DNA from: Sepioteuthis lessoniana
Taxonomy: Eukaryota > Mollusca > Cephalopoda > Myopsida > Loliginidae
Assembly: GCA_963585895.1 (NCBI GenBank)
Contig: OY757917.1
Location: forward strand, 104,968,656-105,032,655
DNA length: 64,000 nucleotides
Direction of reading: 5' to 3'
In this document: in pieces, positions 22,611 to 32,050 of the stretch
How the letters are laid out: each line of letters starts with the position of its first letter
Numbering within the stretch: position 1 is the stretch's first letter
Notes under the pieces: generated by a model
Databases searched by the model: none
The model's input: only the letters and a program-made list of their open reading frames with translations
Told to the model about the DNA's origin: nothing
Translations under genes and position numbers: made by a program

Positions 22611-22659
<49 letters not shown>
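22611..22659. repeat. (TA)n microsatellite
   Basis: Pure TA, about 49 bp, immediately before the Penelope-type fragment. Confidence 0.95.
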
Positions 22660-22663
<4 letters not shown>

Positions 22664-22786
22664 TCCCTCATGGGGGTTGAGCACTCTGGTGTTGGAATTT
22701 ACGACCGCTGCTCGCATAATGCAAAGCTCTTCGAACGAATTGAGCACTCTGGTATCCGGTAAGCTATAAAATATAAACAAACGAAT

Positions 22787-22812
22787 GCTGCTGCTGCTGC
22801 TGCTGCTGTTGC
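22787..22812. repeat. (CTG)n microsatellite
   Basis: About eight CTG units within the Penelope-type fragment. Confidence 0.9.
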
Positions 22813-22934
22813 TAGTTAATACCTTATAATTCCCTTGCTGACGTGGCACGCTTGTTGGCCGATCGGTCTGATACTAAATCTAACGTAAAGTTGGGCGGGT
22901 TTCGATCTCAACTTCAAGCGTCCAAAGTGTTTAG

Positions 22935-22977
22935 CCACACTGAAGAGTTGTGATACAACGAAACAGTCTGTCTGTGG
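22935..22977 (+). ncRNA. Type I hammerhead ribozyme, canonical
   Basis: All conserved elements are present. Stem I is CCACA (22935-22939) pairing with UGUGG (22973-22977), five perfect pairs. C plus UGAAGA (22940-22946) forms the CUGANGA box. Stem II is GUUGU/ACAAC around a GAU loop (22947-22959). GAAA lies at 22960-22963. Stem III is A-C-A/U-G-U with a 3-nt loop (22963-22971). The cleavable residue is C at 22972. Self-cleavage after 22972 is predicted. Hammerheads of this sort process transcripts of retroelements; the very short stem III suggests weak or dimer-assisted activity. Confidence 0.85.
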
Positions 22978-23651
22978 GTGACTATATATATATAATGTAT
23001 ATGTATGTGTGTGTGTTTAGTTAGGCAGCAGTCGTTCATTTAAGCACGTTTCAGTAAATTATAAAGACAAACTTTGTCTATATATTTTTCTAAGATTCTT
23101 TCAAGTTTTCTGATAAGTGTCTTAGTTTCAGGTTGGAATTAGATGATGAATTTCCCAAATTTCTCCCGAGTGCTTTCAGACTCTTCATAGGCCATCATCA
23201 GCGAGTGCTTGCTTGTGTAAGGTGTGTTTGTTTTTTAAAAAGTGTTTGGAAAGTTTTTGAAAATTTAAACCATAACAAAAATATGGGAATACAGAGTTGG
23301 ATAAAACAGGGTAACTGATGCACTTAAAAAGGGAATACTATTTAAAAAGGAAAGCTATAGACGGAAATAGAATACTATAGGAATACGGGATAAAAAAAAA
23401 ATAGTAAAAGCATTTCAAAACATTGTCGGTATTTTCAAATAGTATTTTTTTTGGTTTTATATGTAGGGCTTCTAGGATTTGTAGTCGTAGCTTATCAATT
23501 TTGTGTGCGATGACTCAAGTTCTGTTGCCTTTCATCATAAGAACCATTTAATTCCTAAATCCAAGTTTCGAAGAATTCTAGTTGAAAACACCACTATAAT
23601 TTTTATCATTGAGGGTTTTCGGACTATTGTTTTCATCTTTATCGTTATTTC

Positions 23652-23693
23652 CACAACGTTTGGGCCGATATATCCTCCGGCCTTCTTCAGGTG
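23652..23693 (-). ncRNA. Minimal hammerhead-like motif, left arm (defective)
   Basis: Minus strand: CAC stem I, CUGAAGA, one extra A, stem II GGCCG/CGGCC, then CAAA in place of the conserved GAAA, ACGU, U, GUG. The G-to-C change in GAAA should abolish cleavage. Confidence 0.55.
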
Positions 23694-23705
23694 TTTGTCC
23701 GGCAG

Positions 23706-23885
23706 GACACATGCCGTAACGGTTATAGGCGTTGGTTCCCTAAACTTCAAAGGAGACAATCATCTGGAGGTTGCAGGTTCAATCCTCACTTCAGGCGAGT
23801 AACAATGCGGGAATTCTTAACACTTGTACCCGGTTATGGCTAACAGAATCAGAAGAGGTGACCCCCGTGGATTCAATAAAGGACA
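23706..23885 (+). mobile_element. SINE-D copy 2, inside the fold-back element
   Basis: Head 'CGTAACGGTTATAGGCGTTGG' region with B box 'GGTTCAATCCT' (23778-23788), 'GTTATGGCTAACAGAATCAG' and end 'GGATTCAATAAAGGAC'. It sits exactly between the inverted arms. Confidence 0.7.
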
Positions 23886-23923
23886 TAGTTCGAAGTTCAG
23901 TGAAGGTTCCCGAGTTCGACAAA

Positions 23924-23965
23924 CACCTGAAGAAGGCCGGAGGACATATCGACCGAAACGTTGTG
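23924..23965 (+). ncRNA. Minimal hammerhead-like motif, right arm
   Basis: Stem I CAC (23924-23926) with GUG (23963-23965). CUGAAGA lies at 23927-23933, followed by one extra A. Stem II is GGCCG/CGACC with one mismatch. GAAA lies at 23955-23958, the palindrome ACGU at 23958-23961, and cleavable U at 23962. With ACGU self-complementary, stem III could form only between two molecules, as proposed for the minimal hammerheads of Penelope-like elements. Confidence 0.6.
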
Positions 23966-24569
23966 AAAATAACTATAAAGATGAAGACAATAGTCCGAAA
24001 ACTCTTTATGATAAAAATCAACAAGCATCGTCTCAGAAATTTAGACAACTAATACCACTGTAATTGCACACGAAATTGATAAGCTTCGACAACAAATCCT
24101 TGAAGCCCTACAAATAAAAACGAAAAATCCAAAAATCAATAGAATTAATTTTGAAAATAGCGAAAATGTTTTGAAATGCTTTTAGTATTTTTAAATTCCT
24201 ATTGTATTTATTTCCGTTGATAGTGTTTCCTTTTTAAATAGCGTTCCCTTTTTAAATACATCAGTTACCCTGTTTTAAGCATTCCCATATTTTTTTATGG
24301 TATAAACTTTCAAAATCTTTCAAAACTCTTTAAAAAAAAACAATCACACTTTACTCAAGCAAGCAACCCCTGATGGTGGCCTATGAAGAGTCTGAAAGCG
24401 CTCGGGAGAATTTTGGGAAATTCACCAACCAAATCCAACCTGAAACGAAGACACTTTTCCGAAAACTTGAAAGAATCTTAGCTGAATTAAACAGAAAGAA
24501 TTTGTCTCTATTATTGAAAGGATCTTAAGTAAATTATACAGTCTTTGCTATGACGCGACCTATGAGTGA

Positions 24570-24630
24570 ACCTAGGTTAGCCGGACCATTGGAGAACACT
24601 CTACCCACTATGACAATGAGCCGGTTAACA
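24570..24630 (-). mobile_element. SINE-F head remnant
   Basis: 'GCCGGACCATTGGAGAACAC' with 'CTCTACCCACTATG' resembles the antisense head of SINE-F. Confidence 0.35.
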
Positions 24631-25127
24631 ATTAACTTTAAAGAATAAAAATAGAGTGTAATGTATGAAGGCATTCTACGTCAAATAAACCTAAATAAGC
24701 TTATATTTTTAGCTAAAGAATAGATATATATATATCCATCGAATAAATACAGCTTGAATCTCTCTAATCCGTAAAGCTTGATATGAGATATTTACTGGAG
24801 TAGTGGAATGTATTTTCGATATCAACGACGTTTAGAATTAAAAAAACAAACTAATAAATTTAACTATTCAACAAAATGACTCATAACATTCCAACTTATG
24901 AATAAATATAATTACTTGCAATGATTAGCAAATATGTTTAGCAGACCATTCCTCACGATTCAAATTCTCACTGGGTGCCACATCCTTTTTACTTTGGTGT
25001 AAAACAACCTAAGCTTTCTATTAGTATTGGTATAACATAATTTAAGGTTTCCGAAGCGTTGAAAGTGTTAAAATAAGCATTACATTCTTACAATTTTTTT
25101 AAAGTAAGAATGGCTGAAATTCTTGAT

Positions 25128-25368
25128 TGATTTGGTTTCTTTGTTTAATGGCATATCAACCTTCGTGGGTTATTTAATGCCAAAGCCGTTCTCCTAGAAG
25201 AACAGTGGTGGTATTATTTAACCCATAGCTGGGAGGATAAGGGGGTTCATGCCTTTCCCAAGGGTATTTGTCCGAAAGTAAACGTAATAGCGTGACTGAC
25301 GTTCGAACTAGCGTGATACGATTTCGCAGACCATCGCTTTAACCATTACACCACGGGAACACCCCCCC
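25128..25368 (-). mobile_element. SINE-B copy, well preserved
   Basis: Best-preserved SINE-B. Minus-strand head 'GGTGTTCCCGTGGTGTAATG', A box through 'TGGTTAAAGCGATGG', and B box 'TAGTTCGAACGTC'. The central block has 'CTTGGGAAAGGCATGAACCC' and 'CTCCCAGCTATGGGTTAAAT'. The tail stem-loop has outer stem GGCAT/ATGCC and inner AACC/GGTT, ending 'ATTAAACAAAGAAACC'. Confidence 0.88.
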
Positions 25369-25416
25369 CTGAAATTCTTGTTTTTATGATTAAGTAGCTT
25401 CAACTCTAATAATCTA

Positions 25417-26080
25417 GTGACTATGTGGGGTTTAGGCTTATCTGACGCCATATTTTGGTTATATTATATTTTACCCCCTTGTTGTCTGGTCGGTGTAATG
25501 CCTTGCCTGAGAAAGTCCCCCGCCAAAATTATACAAAAAGAAAAGACAGCAACAGATAAGAGACGAAGTCGTTTCTTTTATACTTTCTTTTATTTACTGG
25601 GTTCAACAACCATTCCATGGATGAGGGAGTTTTTCCTGAATACACTGAAATGGTTGAATCCCCCAGTTAAGATGTCAAAATACGGTAAATCGTTTCACGT
25701 AGGTATTTATCCTCATTTGGATATTTCGGGCTTCCATAAGGGTTAGTTTTCTTTTGGAAGTTTGTCATAGTCCGGTAAAAGTTAGTTTATAGTTCAGTAG
25801 TGGGTCTAGTATATTTCAGCATAGTGCTGACCGAAAGAGAGAGGACAGCTTCTGGGTGAAGGTACTAACCGACGCTATGTCCAAAGAATTATATGTGGTG
25901 CCCAAAACACCAGACAGCAAAATGATGTTGTTGGTTCGACGGACACTGCCTGGAAGAGAAAGATAATATGGTCCCCTTTGTCAAGAGGAATGCCTTTTTC
26001 CTTTTACGCATGCATCATCTCCTTTTCCTGTAAGAGACGTCTGGGAGTTTCTGCAAATTTATAGCTTTCTTTTTATTTAT
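25417..26080. repeat. Rep-I copy 1 (unidentified dispersed repeat)
   Basis: Homologous to about 49300-49930 in the same orientation. Shared landmarks are 'AACAGATAAGAGACGAAG', 'CAACAACCATTCCATGGATG', 'GGTTGAATCCCCCAGTTAAG' and 'TCTGGGAGTTTCTG'. A 109-codon frame at 25417-25746 is not conserved as a frame in the second copy, so I do not call it a gene. Confidence 0.6.
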
Positions 26081-26775
26081 TTATTTATTCTTTTCACATT
26101 TAATTAAAAAAAACTTTTTGTTTATTTATTCGTTCCCTCCAACTTCACGTTTGTTTTTTTAAATCGGGAAATGTTTTCGTCTAAGAGATACCTTGCGCAA
26201 TTCGTTAAGATTATTCCTTACTTATTCTTTTGCTGGGTAATAAGAAAACATCTTGTTTTATAATCACGTTTTGAAAATATCTTTAGTTTATAAATTAGAT
26301 TAGAAATAATTTCATATTACGCCTTTCTGAAAGTATTCTGTTTACTAATAGAAAAAAAAAGGAAACAGTTTTAACTTTAAAATTATCTTTAGTTGGTGGA
26401 GTAATCATAATGTAGTCTCTTCTATTGATTCTTGCAAATAAACCAATTCAAGACAAATCTCAGCTTCATAGCCTGAAGTAGGCAACCAGAGACACTGGTC
26501 GTTACGGGAACTCAGATAAAGTAGAGCTTACGTGTTTTAATCACGATGGAGTCATCGCCTCATTAAATCGAAAGCCTCTAAAATAAGTAGATCAGTTCCT
26601 ATACTTTGGTAGCAATATCTCATCAACTGAAAGCGATAGGTAAATCGTGAACTGCTCTTGATAGGTTATCAACAATATAGAAATCTGACCTCCTTGATAA
26701 ATAAAATGTGATTTCTTTCAAGTTATAGCTGTGGCAGTACGACCGTATAGTTGCACGATTTATAATCTAACAAAA

Positions 26776-26905
26776 CGTTGATTTGCCCTATACTTCCATC
26801 AATGGGTTAAATAGTACAGCTTCTATCCTTCTACAAGGATGGTTTTAGTATTAAACAATGAACGAAGGTTGATATGAAATAAAACTTATAAACCAAATCA
26901 TATAA
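26776..26905 (+). mobile_element. SINE-B 3' half nested in LINE-R
   Basis: Forward-orientation 'CAATGGGTTAAATAGTACAG' central block followed by 'GAACGAAGGTTGATATG' and 'AAATAAAACTTATAAACC'. The 5' part is missing, as in 5'-truncated insertions. No clear target duplication. Confidence 0.6.
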
Positions 26906-27245
26906 CTTAATGGTTGGAGAAAAAACTTGATTTAAATGACTGAATCCTGGAAGCAGCACTCAACAAAACAGCAACAGTATGATCATTTACCTCCCATCTT
27001 ATAAACTATCCATGAAATGCTAGTTATATATAGTGGGCACTGCTGGAGAATTAAGGATGAACCACGTTTATCTATGGACTCCATTACATGGACACACAAG
27101 AGTTGGCCGACCAGCAAAATCTTGCTTTTATAAGCTTTGTGCAGATAGTAAATGAAGTCAAGTGATTTACTAAGTGTGATGGGGATGGATAGGGACGGAT
27201 ATTGAGAGAATCTCAAACGCGTCCATGCTGTTAACACGCTTTTAC

Positions 27246-27246
27246 A

Positions 27247-27277
<31 letters not shown>
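27246..27277. repeat. (ATG)n run, 3' tail of LINE-R
   Basis: About ten ATG units; other LINE-R copies end in the same trinucleotide. Confidence 0.85.
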
Positions 27278-27278
<1 letters not shown>

Positions 27279-27891
27279 GTATACACAAATAATTTTGTTT
27301 GTTTTTTTTTATTAATGACAATCATATTTTGAAAATTAGATTATCATAAATTGAGGTTATTTTAAGGGGTCCATTTTAAGCAAAATTCTTTTGTTGATAA
27401 CTAAATTCTTGTCAAGATTAAAATGAAAGTCTCAAATTTTTAAAACTTTAATTTCGAATCACACCAAATTTAAGTTACTTATGGAAATTTTGTTTTCTTC
27501 ATGAAAGTGATTTTAACTATTGCTTGTTGAGAAATATTAATACAATTGTTGACATAAAAGTTTATCGGTTTTTTTCAACTTTTAAAAGTATATGTATTGA
27601 TACTCAAAATATTTAATGAGGATTGCATATTTCTCACGAAAACAAATTTGTTTCTCAAACTAAGAAAAACGGTGAAAAACAAATCATTTTCTTTTCAAAT
27701 ATATGAGCAGGATTTGCTGGACAGAAACTTTAGAGACCGTAAATTTTGCCTCCACAAATTGTTCTAAGGAGGGGTAAAGCGTATACATCATGACTCTTCA
27801 AGAAGAATACCTTGAAATCTTTTTCAAGGAATTATTATTATCTATAATAAATAGAAATGAATGTATAAAGGGTGAATTGATTTTTAAACAA

Positions 27892-28161
<270 letters not shown>

Positions 28162-28414
28162 TCATTGTCTAGTTGGTAGAGTGTTCGCCAATGATCTGGG
28201 AGACCTGAGTTCAATCCCAGGTCACGTCATACTAAAGACTTAAAAATGGTACTTGATACATCCTTGCTTAACACTCAGCAATATAAGGTACGTATCAAGG
28301 GTAAAGTGGAGCAATCCAGGGAAAGGAGCACTGCCCTCCCCTACACCTCAGTGTAGAAGCTATTGAAAAGGGATCCTTCTGGTCGTCCTCGACTACAGTT
28401 GCCAACTTTACTTT

Positions 28415-28418
<4 letters not shown>
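28162..28418 (+). mobile_element. SINE-F copy, well preserved
   Basis: Head 'GTCTAGTTGGTAGAGTGTTC' (A box) and 'GAGTTCAATCCCAGGTC' (B box). The body has 'AAAAATGGTACTTGATACAT', 'TATCAAGGGTAAAGTGGAGC' and the short hairpin 'ACACCTCAGTGTAG'. It ends at 'TTGCCAACTTTACTTTACTT', a CTTTA-type tail. Both sides are TA runs, so it sits inside or between microsatellites. Confidence 0.85.

Positions 28419-28461
<43 letters not shown>
28419..28461. repeat. (TA)n microsatellite
   Basis: Follows the SINE-F tail directly. Confidence 0.95.
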
Positions 28462-28464
<3 letters not shown>

Positions 28465-28579
28465 GCTGATTGCGTGTTACTAACAAAACAAACGGTTTCT
28501 CACATTGAGAAAAATATGCATATATATATAGGAAGAGAGAGAGAGAGTTGGGAGAGAGAGATGGTTCAATGGTTAGTTG

Positions 28580-28865
28580 TTATGTTTTGCAGCGTATTGA
28601 ACTTCTTCGGGTCATTTAACGCCGAAGTAAATTTCAGATAATTCATTTTAGTATAAGTATAGGTTTTGTTTACAAAGAGTTAAATGTCAAAGCATTTCTA
28701 TTTTAAAAAATTCAGTTTAACTCAGGTAAACAGTTTCAATGTCAAAAGCAGTTTTGTTTCAAACAATTCAGTTTAGCTTAATTACACTGTTTAGTTCTAT
28801 TTGACCCATACTCAGGACCATTTAAGGTGCTACCACCTCAGAGCATTGTGGCACCTACGAGCGAT
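28580..28865 (-). mobile_element. Rep-A copy, variant-tail subfamily, 5' truncated
   Basis: The tail on + reads 'CGGGTCATTTAACGCCGAAG', the alternative tail also seen at 59.87 kb. Internal motif units and 'ACCCATACTCAGGACC' follow, stopping near 'GCACCTACGAGCGATGG'. Confidence 0.7.
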
Positions 28866-29009
28866 GGAAGCTGATATAATAATTAAAAAGAAACATTAAT
28901 TTGATGTCTCTAGCTCAAAGGATGACCACAATTGCGTTTGTCTTAGTAATAAATCATTATCATATCAATGGGTTGCACTTATTTTGACACACCCACTATA
29001 TTATGGAAC

Positions 29010-29370
29010 ACTGCGACGAGCATCTTTAACCACTGTCACTTATGCTAAAGAATGGCAAGTTCTGTAGTACAAGGACACTTAATAAAATCCAGTCGTAGAC
29101 CTGGAACGGATGGGCTCCCCCAGGCTCTTCCAGTCAAAAGCAAGCCATCAGGCACAAATCTGGTCATATAATGTGTCTTTTTTTCCTTATTTTTTTTTCA
29201 AATATTTCTTCTTATACCATAGATTGGATCTCAGCCGGTACGTCCATTTTGGCTCAGAAGAGGCCTGGGAATAATGCCTAAACAGATATAGCTCCGAATT
29301 TCACATAGTTTCAGAAGTGAAGCCTCACTATCTGCAATGTAATTTTATTCAAAGTACGGATTTGATTTGA
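29010..29370. repeat. Rep-K copy 1 (unidentified dispersed repeat)
   Basis: Aligns to about 34155-34515 in direct orientation. Shared landmarks are 'GCTAAAGAATGGCAAG', 'TAAAATCCAGTCGTAGACC', 'ACGTCCATTTTGGCT' and 'ATATAGCTCCGAATTTCAC'. No coding frame. Confidence 0.7.
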
Positions 29371-29519
29371 TTTTAGTATACCTAGTGGAACTGCTATATA
29401 TATATATATATATATATATGTCCACGGGGAGTTCTTAAGAGAAAGCGAAAACAAGTTTTAGGACAGTTCACTTTTTTCGTGGTCAAAATTCGAGAAATCT
29501 TTTGTAAGTGAAAAGAGAG

Positions 29520-29815
29520 GCACTCTGGGCGTAACGGTTATCATCTTAGAAAATGTAATCGACGATCCTGTTCAAATCATGAACAAAGTTGTCTACGTTT
29601 CACTTTCTTGTTTATACCTTTTAGAAAGACTTAAATACATATTTCCTACACCATAAGCGCTTTGGAATATAATGTCAGATTGGTTTATTTCGCCTTGTGA
29701 TGTTAACTAATCTAGGAGAAGGAAATCTTTGAATTCAAACCAGTATTATTCTAATTAAAAAAAGGTAATAACTTTGTTTTGTGCTATGATGGAGGGGCTG
29801 GGCAAATGCATATAT
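29520..29815 (+). mobile_element. SINE-C copy, old and decayed
   Basis: 'CGTAACGGTTATCATCTTAG' head, 'GTTCAAATCA' B-box remnant, and later 'AATCTAGGAGAAGGAAATC' and 'GATGGAGGGGCTGGGCAAAT' at the end. Confidence 0.6.
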
Positions 29816-30164
29816 GAAAAAGTTGGACAATAAAAAATGTATTTTTGAATAGTTCTCATTTGTCAAAAAGTTCGACGAGGAAATTTCTTTTTTTTAAATA
29901 AAAGAGAAGTAGTAACGAGGAAAACTTTGATTGATAGTAAAAATTGGAATTATACTTCGTAAAATAATACTTTGTGCTTAATAATTGTATTAATGTTAAA
30001 TACATCGTCAGAAGTCCTTTAAAATTCTACAGAGATGTTTAGCAAGCGATTATCTGCAGATCTATCATTATTATTTTATGTTTTGTCCGGAATATTCTTA
30101 TTCATTTTGCTGATAATACATATTCATACTATGTTACTGAAAATCTGACATTTGGCAAAACATA

Positions 30165-30402
30165 TTCAACAACTTTAGTAAAAACGCAACGGTTGAGTAA
30201 CCTCCGTGGGTTATACGATGCCAAAGCCATTCTTGTATAAAGAGAGTAGTAGCACCAGTTAAACTATAGTTGGTGAGGATATGAGTATTCATGCCTTTCC
30301 TACGGATAATAGTCGAAATTGAAAGTAATAACGCAACTAGAGCTGGAACTCGCTTACTACAATATCGCAATGAAACACGTTAGCTACGATGCCACTTGAC
30401 TC
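30165..30402 (-). mobile_element. SINE-B copy, diverged
   Basis: Tail 'CCGTGGGTTATACGATGCCA', central 'TTCATGCCTTTCCTACGG', head region 'GAGCTGGAACTCGCTTACTA' on +. The A-box end is degenerate. Confidence 0.7.
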
Positions 30403-30734
30403 CCCTTTTGTCAACATAGATTTAGAGAAGGTCCAAGTATTGATTGACCAATATGTATTTGACAAAATATTTCTATAAACTGATAACATTTATTTTCTAT
30501 CAAAGTATGTTATATAAAATACTTGTTTCATTAGCTGATATACAGAAAGTGAATTTTACGGTAATATTGCACAATGTAAAGTATTTAAAGGACTATATGT
30601 GGCTAGAGTTGGAGGAGGAGCTGAAATATCAAAAGTAGGTTTGTTAAATCTATATAAAACAGATAAGCGTTCATGAATGCGTTTCAGTATTTCATATTAG
30701 CGTGATTCGTATAAAGTGTATTTTGTATTTTTTC

Positions 30735-31308
30735 GGTTTGGTTTGATTTGTTGGGTTTTATGGCATCTCAAACGTTGTAGGTTATTTAATGCCAAATCTA
30801 TGTTCATGTAAATAATCAGTTCTGTTTAAAACAATTCAGTTTAGCATGAGTACACAGTTTAATTATCAAAAACATTTCTATTTCAAACTATTCTAGAAGT
30901 TATATATAACAATTCAGTTTAGTGTAAGTACAGTTTCAATGTCACAAACAGTTCAATTTCAAACAATTCAGTTTAGCATAAGCACGCACTTTAAATGTAA
31001 GTACAGTTTAATTGTGAAAAATATTTCTATTTCTAGCTATTTAGTTTAATCAAGCAATTCAGTTTAGCATAAGTATGTCGTTAGTTCTATTTAACTCATA
31101 GATAGGACCCATATCAGGTGCTACCACTCCGGGCCAGAATGGACCTGGGAGCGATGGCAATGAAGGGGTACTCCGCATTCCCCAAAGCTCCAACATCACT
31201 GGAACCTCACCATCAGAGTGTTTAGTGACATATCCAGGACACTCATTGAGGGTGGGGGTCTTACCCCTCTGCGGAGTTGCAGTCAGTGTATTCCCCAACC
31301 GACTGGTC
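30735..31308 (-). mobile_element. Rep-A copy, near full length
   Basis: Tail 'GTTTTATGGCATCTCAAACG', at least six internal motif units (30800-31075), then the body 'CATAGATAGGACCC', 'CCGGGCCAGAATGGACCTGG', 'CATCACTGGAACCTCACCAT' and the far end 'CCAACCGACTGGTCAA' near 31310. Carries the diagnostic insertion 'TTATATATAACAATTCAG', also present in the copy at the window's right edge. Confidence 0.82.
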
Positions 31309-31596
31309 AATTTGTATATTTTTAGTTTTATTTAGAATTAATTATGGATTTTGTTACTTTCTTACAATCTTGACTCTTTAGTTAATAACAAACAAAATTA
31401 GAGTCGTGAAAATCTATAAAGTATGACTACATAATTGCGAAACTATGAGCTCTTCTGAAAAGAGATGGGTAGATTTTCCTCTAATAAGTATTTATGCTTA
31501 TGGTTACACCAATATCTACGTATATGATTATATATGGGTATACGTGAAGGTAGCAGAAAAACACATAATCCAGATAGATGAACTTATTGTGATGTA

Positions 31597-31641
31597 AAGT
31601 CGACGTTGACGTTTCGGTTTCAGTAACCATCATCAGGACTT
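31597..31641 (-). ncRNA. Type I hammerhead ribozyme, left arm
   Basis: Minus strand: stem I AAGUC/GACUU (five perfect pairs), CUGAUGA, one unpaired U, stem II GGUU/AACC around a 5-nt loop. Then GAAA, stem III ACGU/ACGU closed by a CA loop, and cleavable C (31602). All core residues are present. The extra U before stem II departs from the classical consensus, but the 23.9-kb motif has an extra base in the same place. Confidence 0.78.
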
Positions 31642-32005
31642 GGATATCAGAATAGTTCACATAGTGATGGATGCTTGCTGAGATGACGGGAGCAAATGAA
31701 AAATATACCACGAAAAGATACACAAACGTACACATAGCGTTCATAATTCAAAAGAACGTGTCTGGCACGTGGAAAAATATTTGAAAATGTTGGATTTCTT
31801 CAAGAAACGAGACAAAACCTCCCGTTTATTAGGAAATACGTAACGACACGTAAATTTTCATATATATAGATCGCTTTGAAGTCATCCATGTTAAATGTCG
31901 TGTAAAATTGTATTTGGTATTTGTTTTTCCGAAAGGACAGTATGAAAGTAAATATGGATTACAATTCGTAAAGCATCCATCGCTATGTGAACTATTCTGA
32001 TATCC

Positions 32006-32050
32006 AAGTCCTGATGATGGTTATTGAAACCGAAACGTTAACATCGACTT
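32006..32050 (+). ncRNA. Type I hammerhead ribozyme, right arm
   Basis: Same architecture as its inverted partner: AAGUC (32006-32010), CUGAUGA (32011-32017), extra U, GGUU/AACC (32019-32031), GAAA (32032-32035), stem III ACGU/ACAU with one C-A mismatch, cleavable C (32045), GACUU (32046-32050). The mismatch should weaken stem III. Confidence 0.72.

Larger units (their letters stand above)
22660..22990 (+). mobile_element. Penelope-type fragment, copy 2, ending in a hammerhead ribozyme
   Basis: Shares 'GCTCTTCGAA' and the ribozyme end with the copy at 16.15-16.40 kb. It holds a direct repeat 'TTGAGCACTCTGGT' (22677 and 22739) and a CTG run (22788-22812). It encodes no protein. The assignment to Penelope-like elements rests on the hammerhead at its end, since such ribozymes are known in the terminal repeats of that group. 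It could instead be a non-autonomous hammerhead element. Confidence 0.5.
23085..24485. mobile_element. Fold-back element: about 0.6-kb inverted arms around a SINE-D
   Basis: The left arm (about 23085-23700) is the reverse complement of the right arm (about 23926-24485), with many scattered differences. Matching landmarks: 'CTAAGATTCTTTCAAGTTTT' outer end (23090), 'GACTCTTCATAGGCCATCAT', 'GTTACCCTGTTTTA'-like, and 'CCGGCCTTCTTCAGGTGTTT' inner end. Each arm carries two hammerhead-like cores. The centre is a SINE-D copy. No open frame. Likely a head-to-head pair of Penelope-type terminal repeats, or a fold-back transposon. Confidence 0.75.
26470..27277 (+). mobile_element. LINE-R 3' part, decayed, interrupted by SINE-B
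   Basis: Pieces correspond to 'VDQFLYFGSNISSTE' (26590-26635), 'LTSLINKM'-like sequence near 26690, and after the insertion 'VYLWTPLHGHTRVGRPAKSC' (27069-27125). It ends in an ATG repeat (27246-27277), the expected 3' tail. Confidence 0.7.

Noticed and set aside
25417-25746. 109-codon frame starting 'MTMWGLGLSDAIFW'
   Set aside because: Lies in Rep-I; the homologous copy at 49.3 kb does not keep the frame.
28162-28235. Possible genuine tRNA gene
   Set aside because: A and B boxes are present but no acceptor stem can be formed and the sequence continues into the SINE-F body, as at 53.8, 61.5 and 15.7 kb.
30444-30638. 64-codon frame with 'MTNMYLTKYFYKLITFIFYQ'
   Set aside because: AT-rich chance frame; no recognisable domain or signals.
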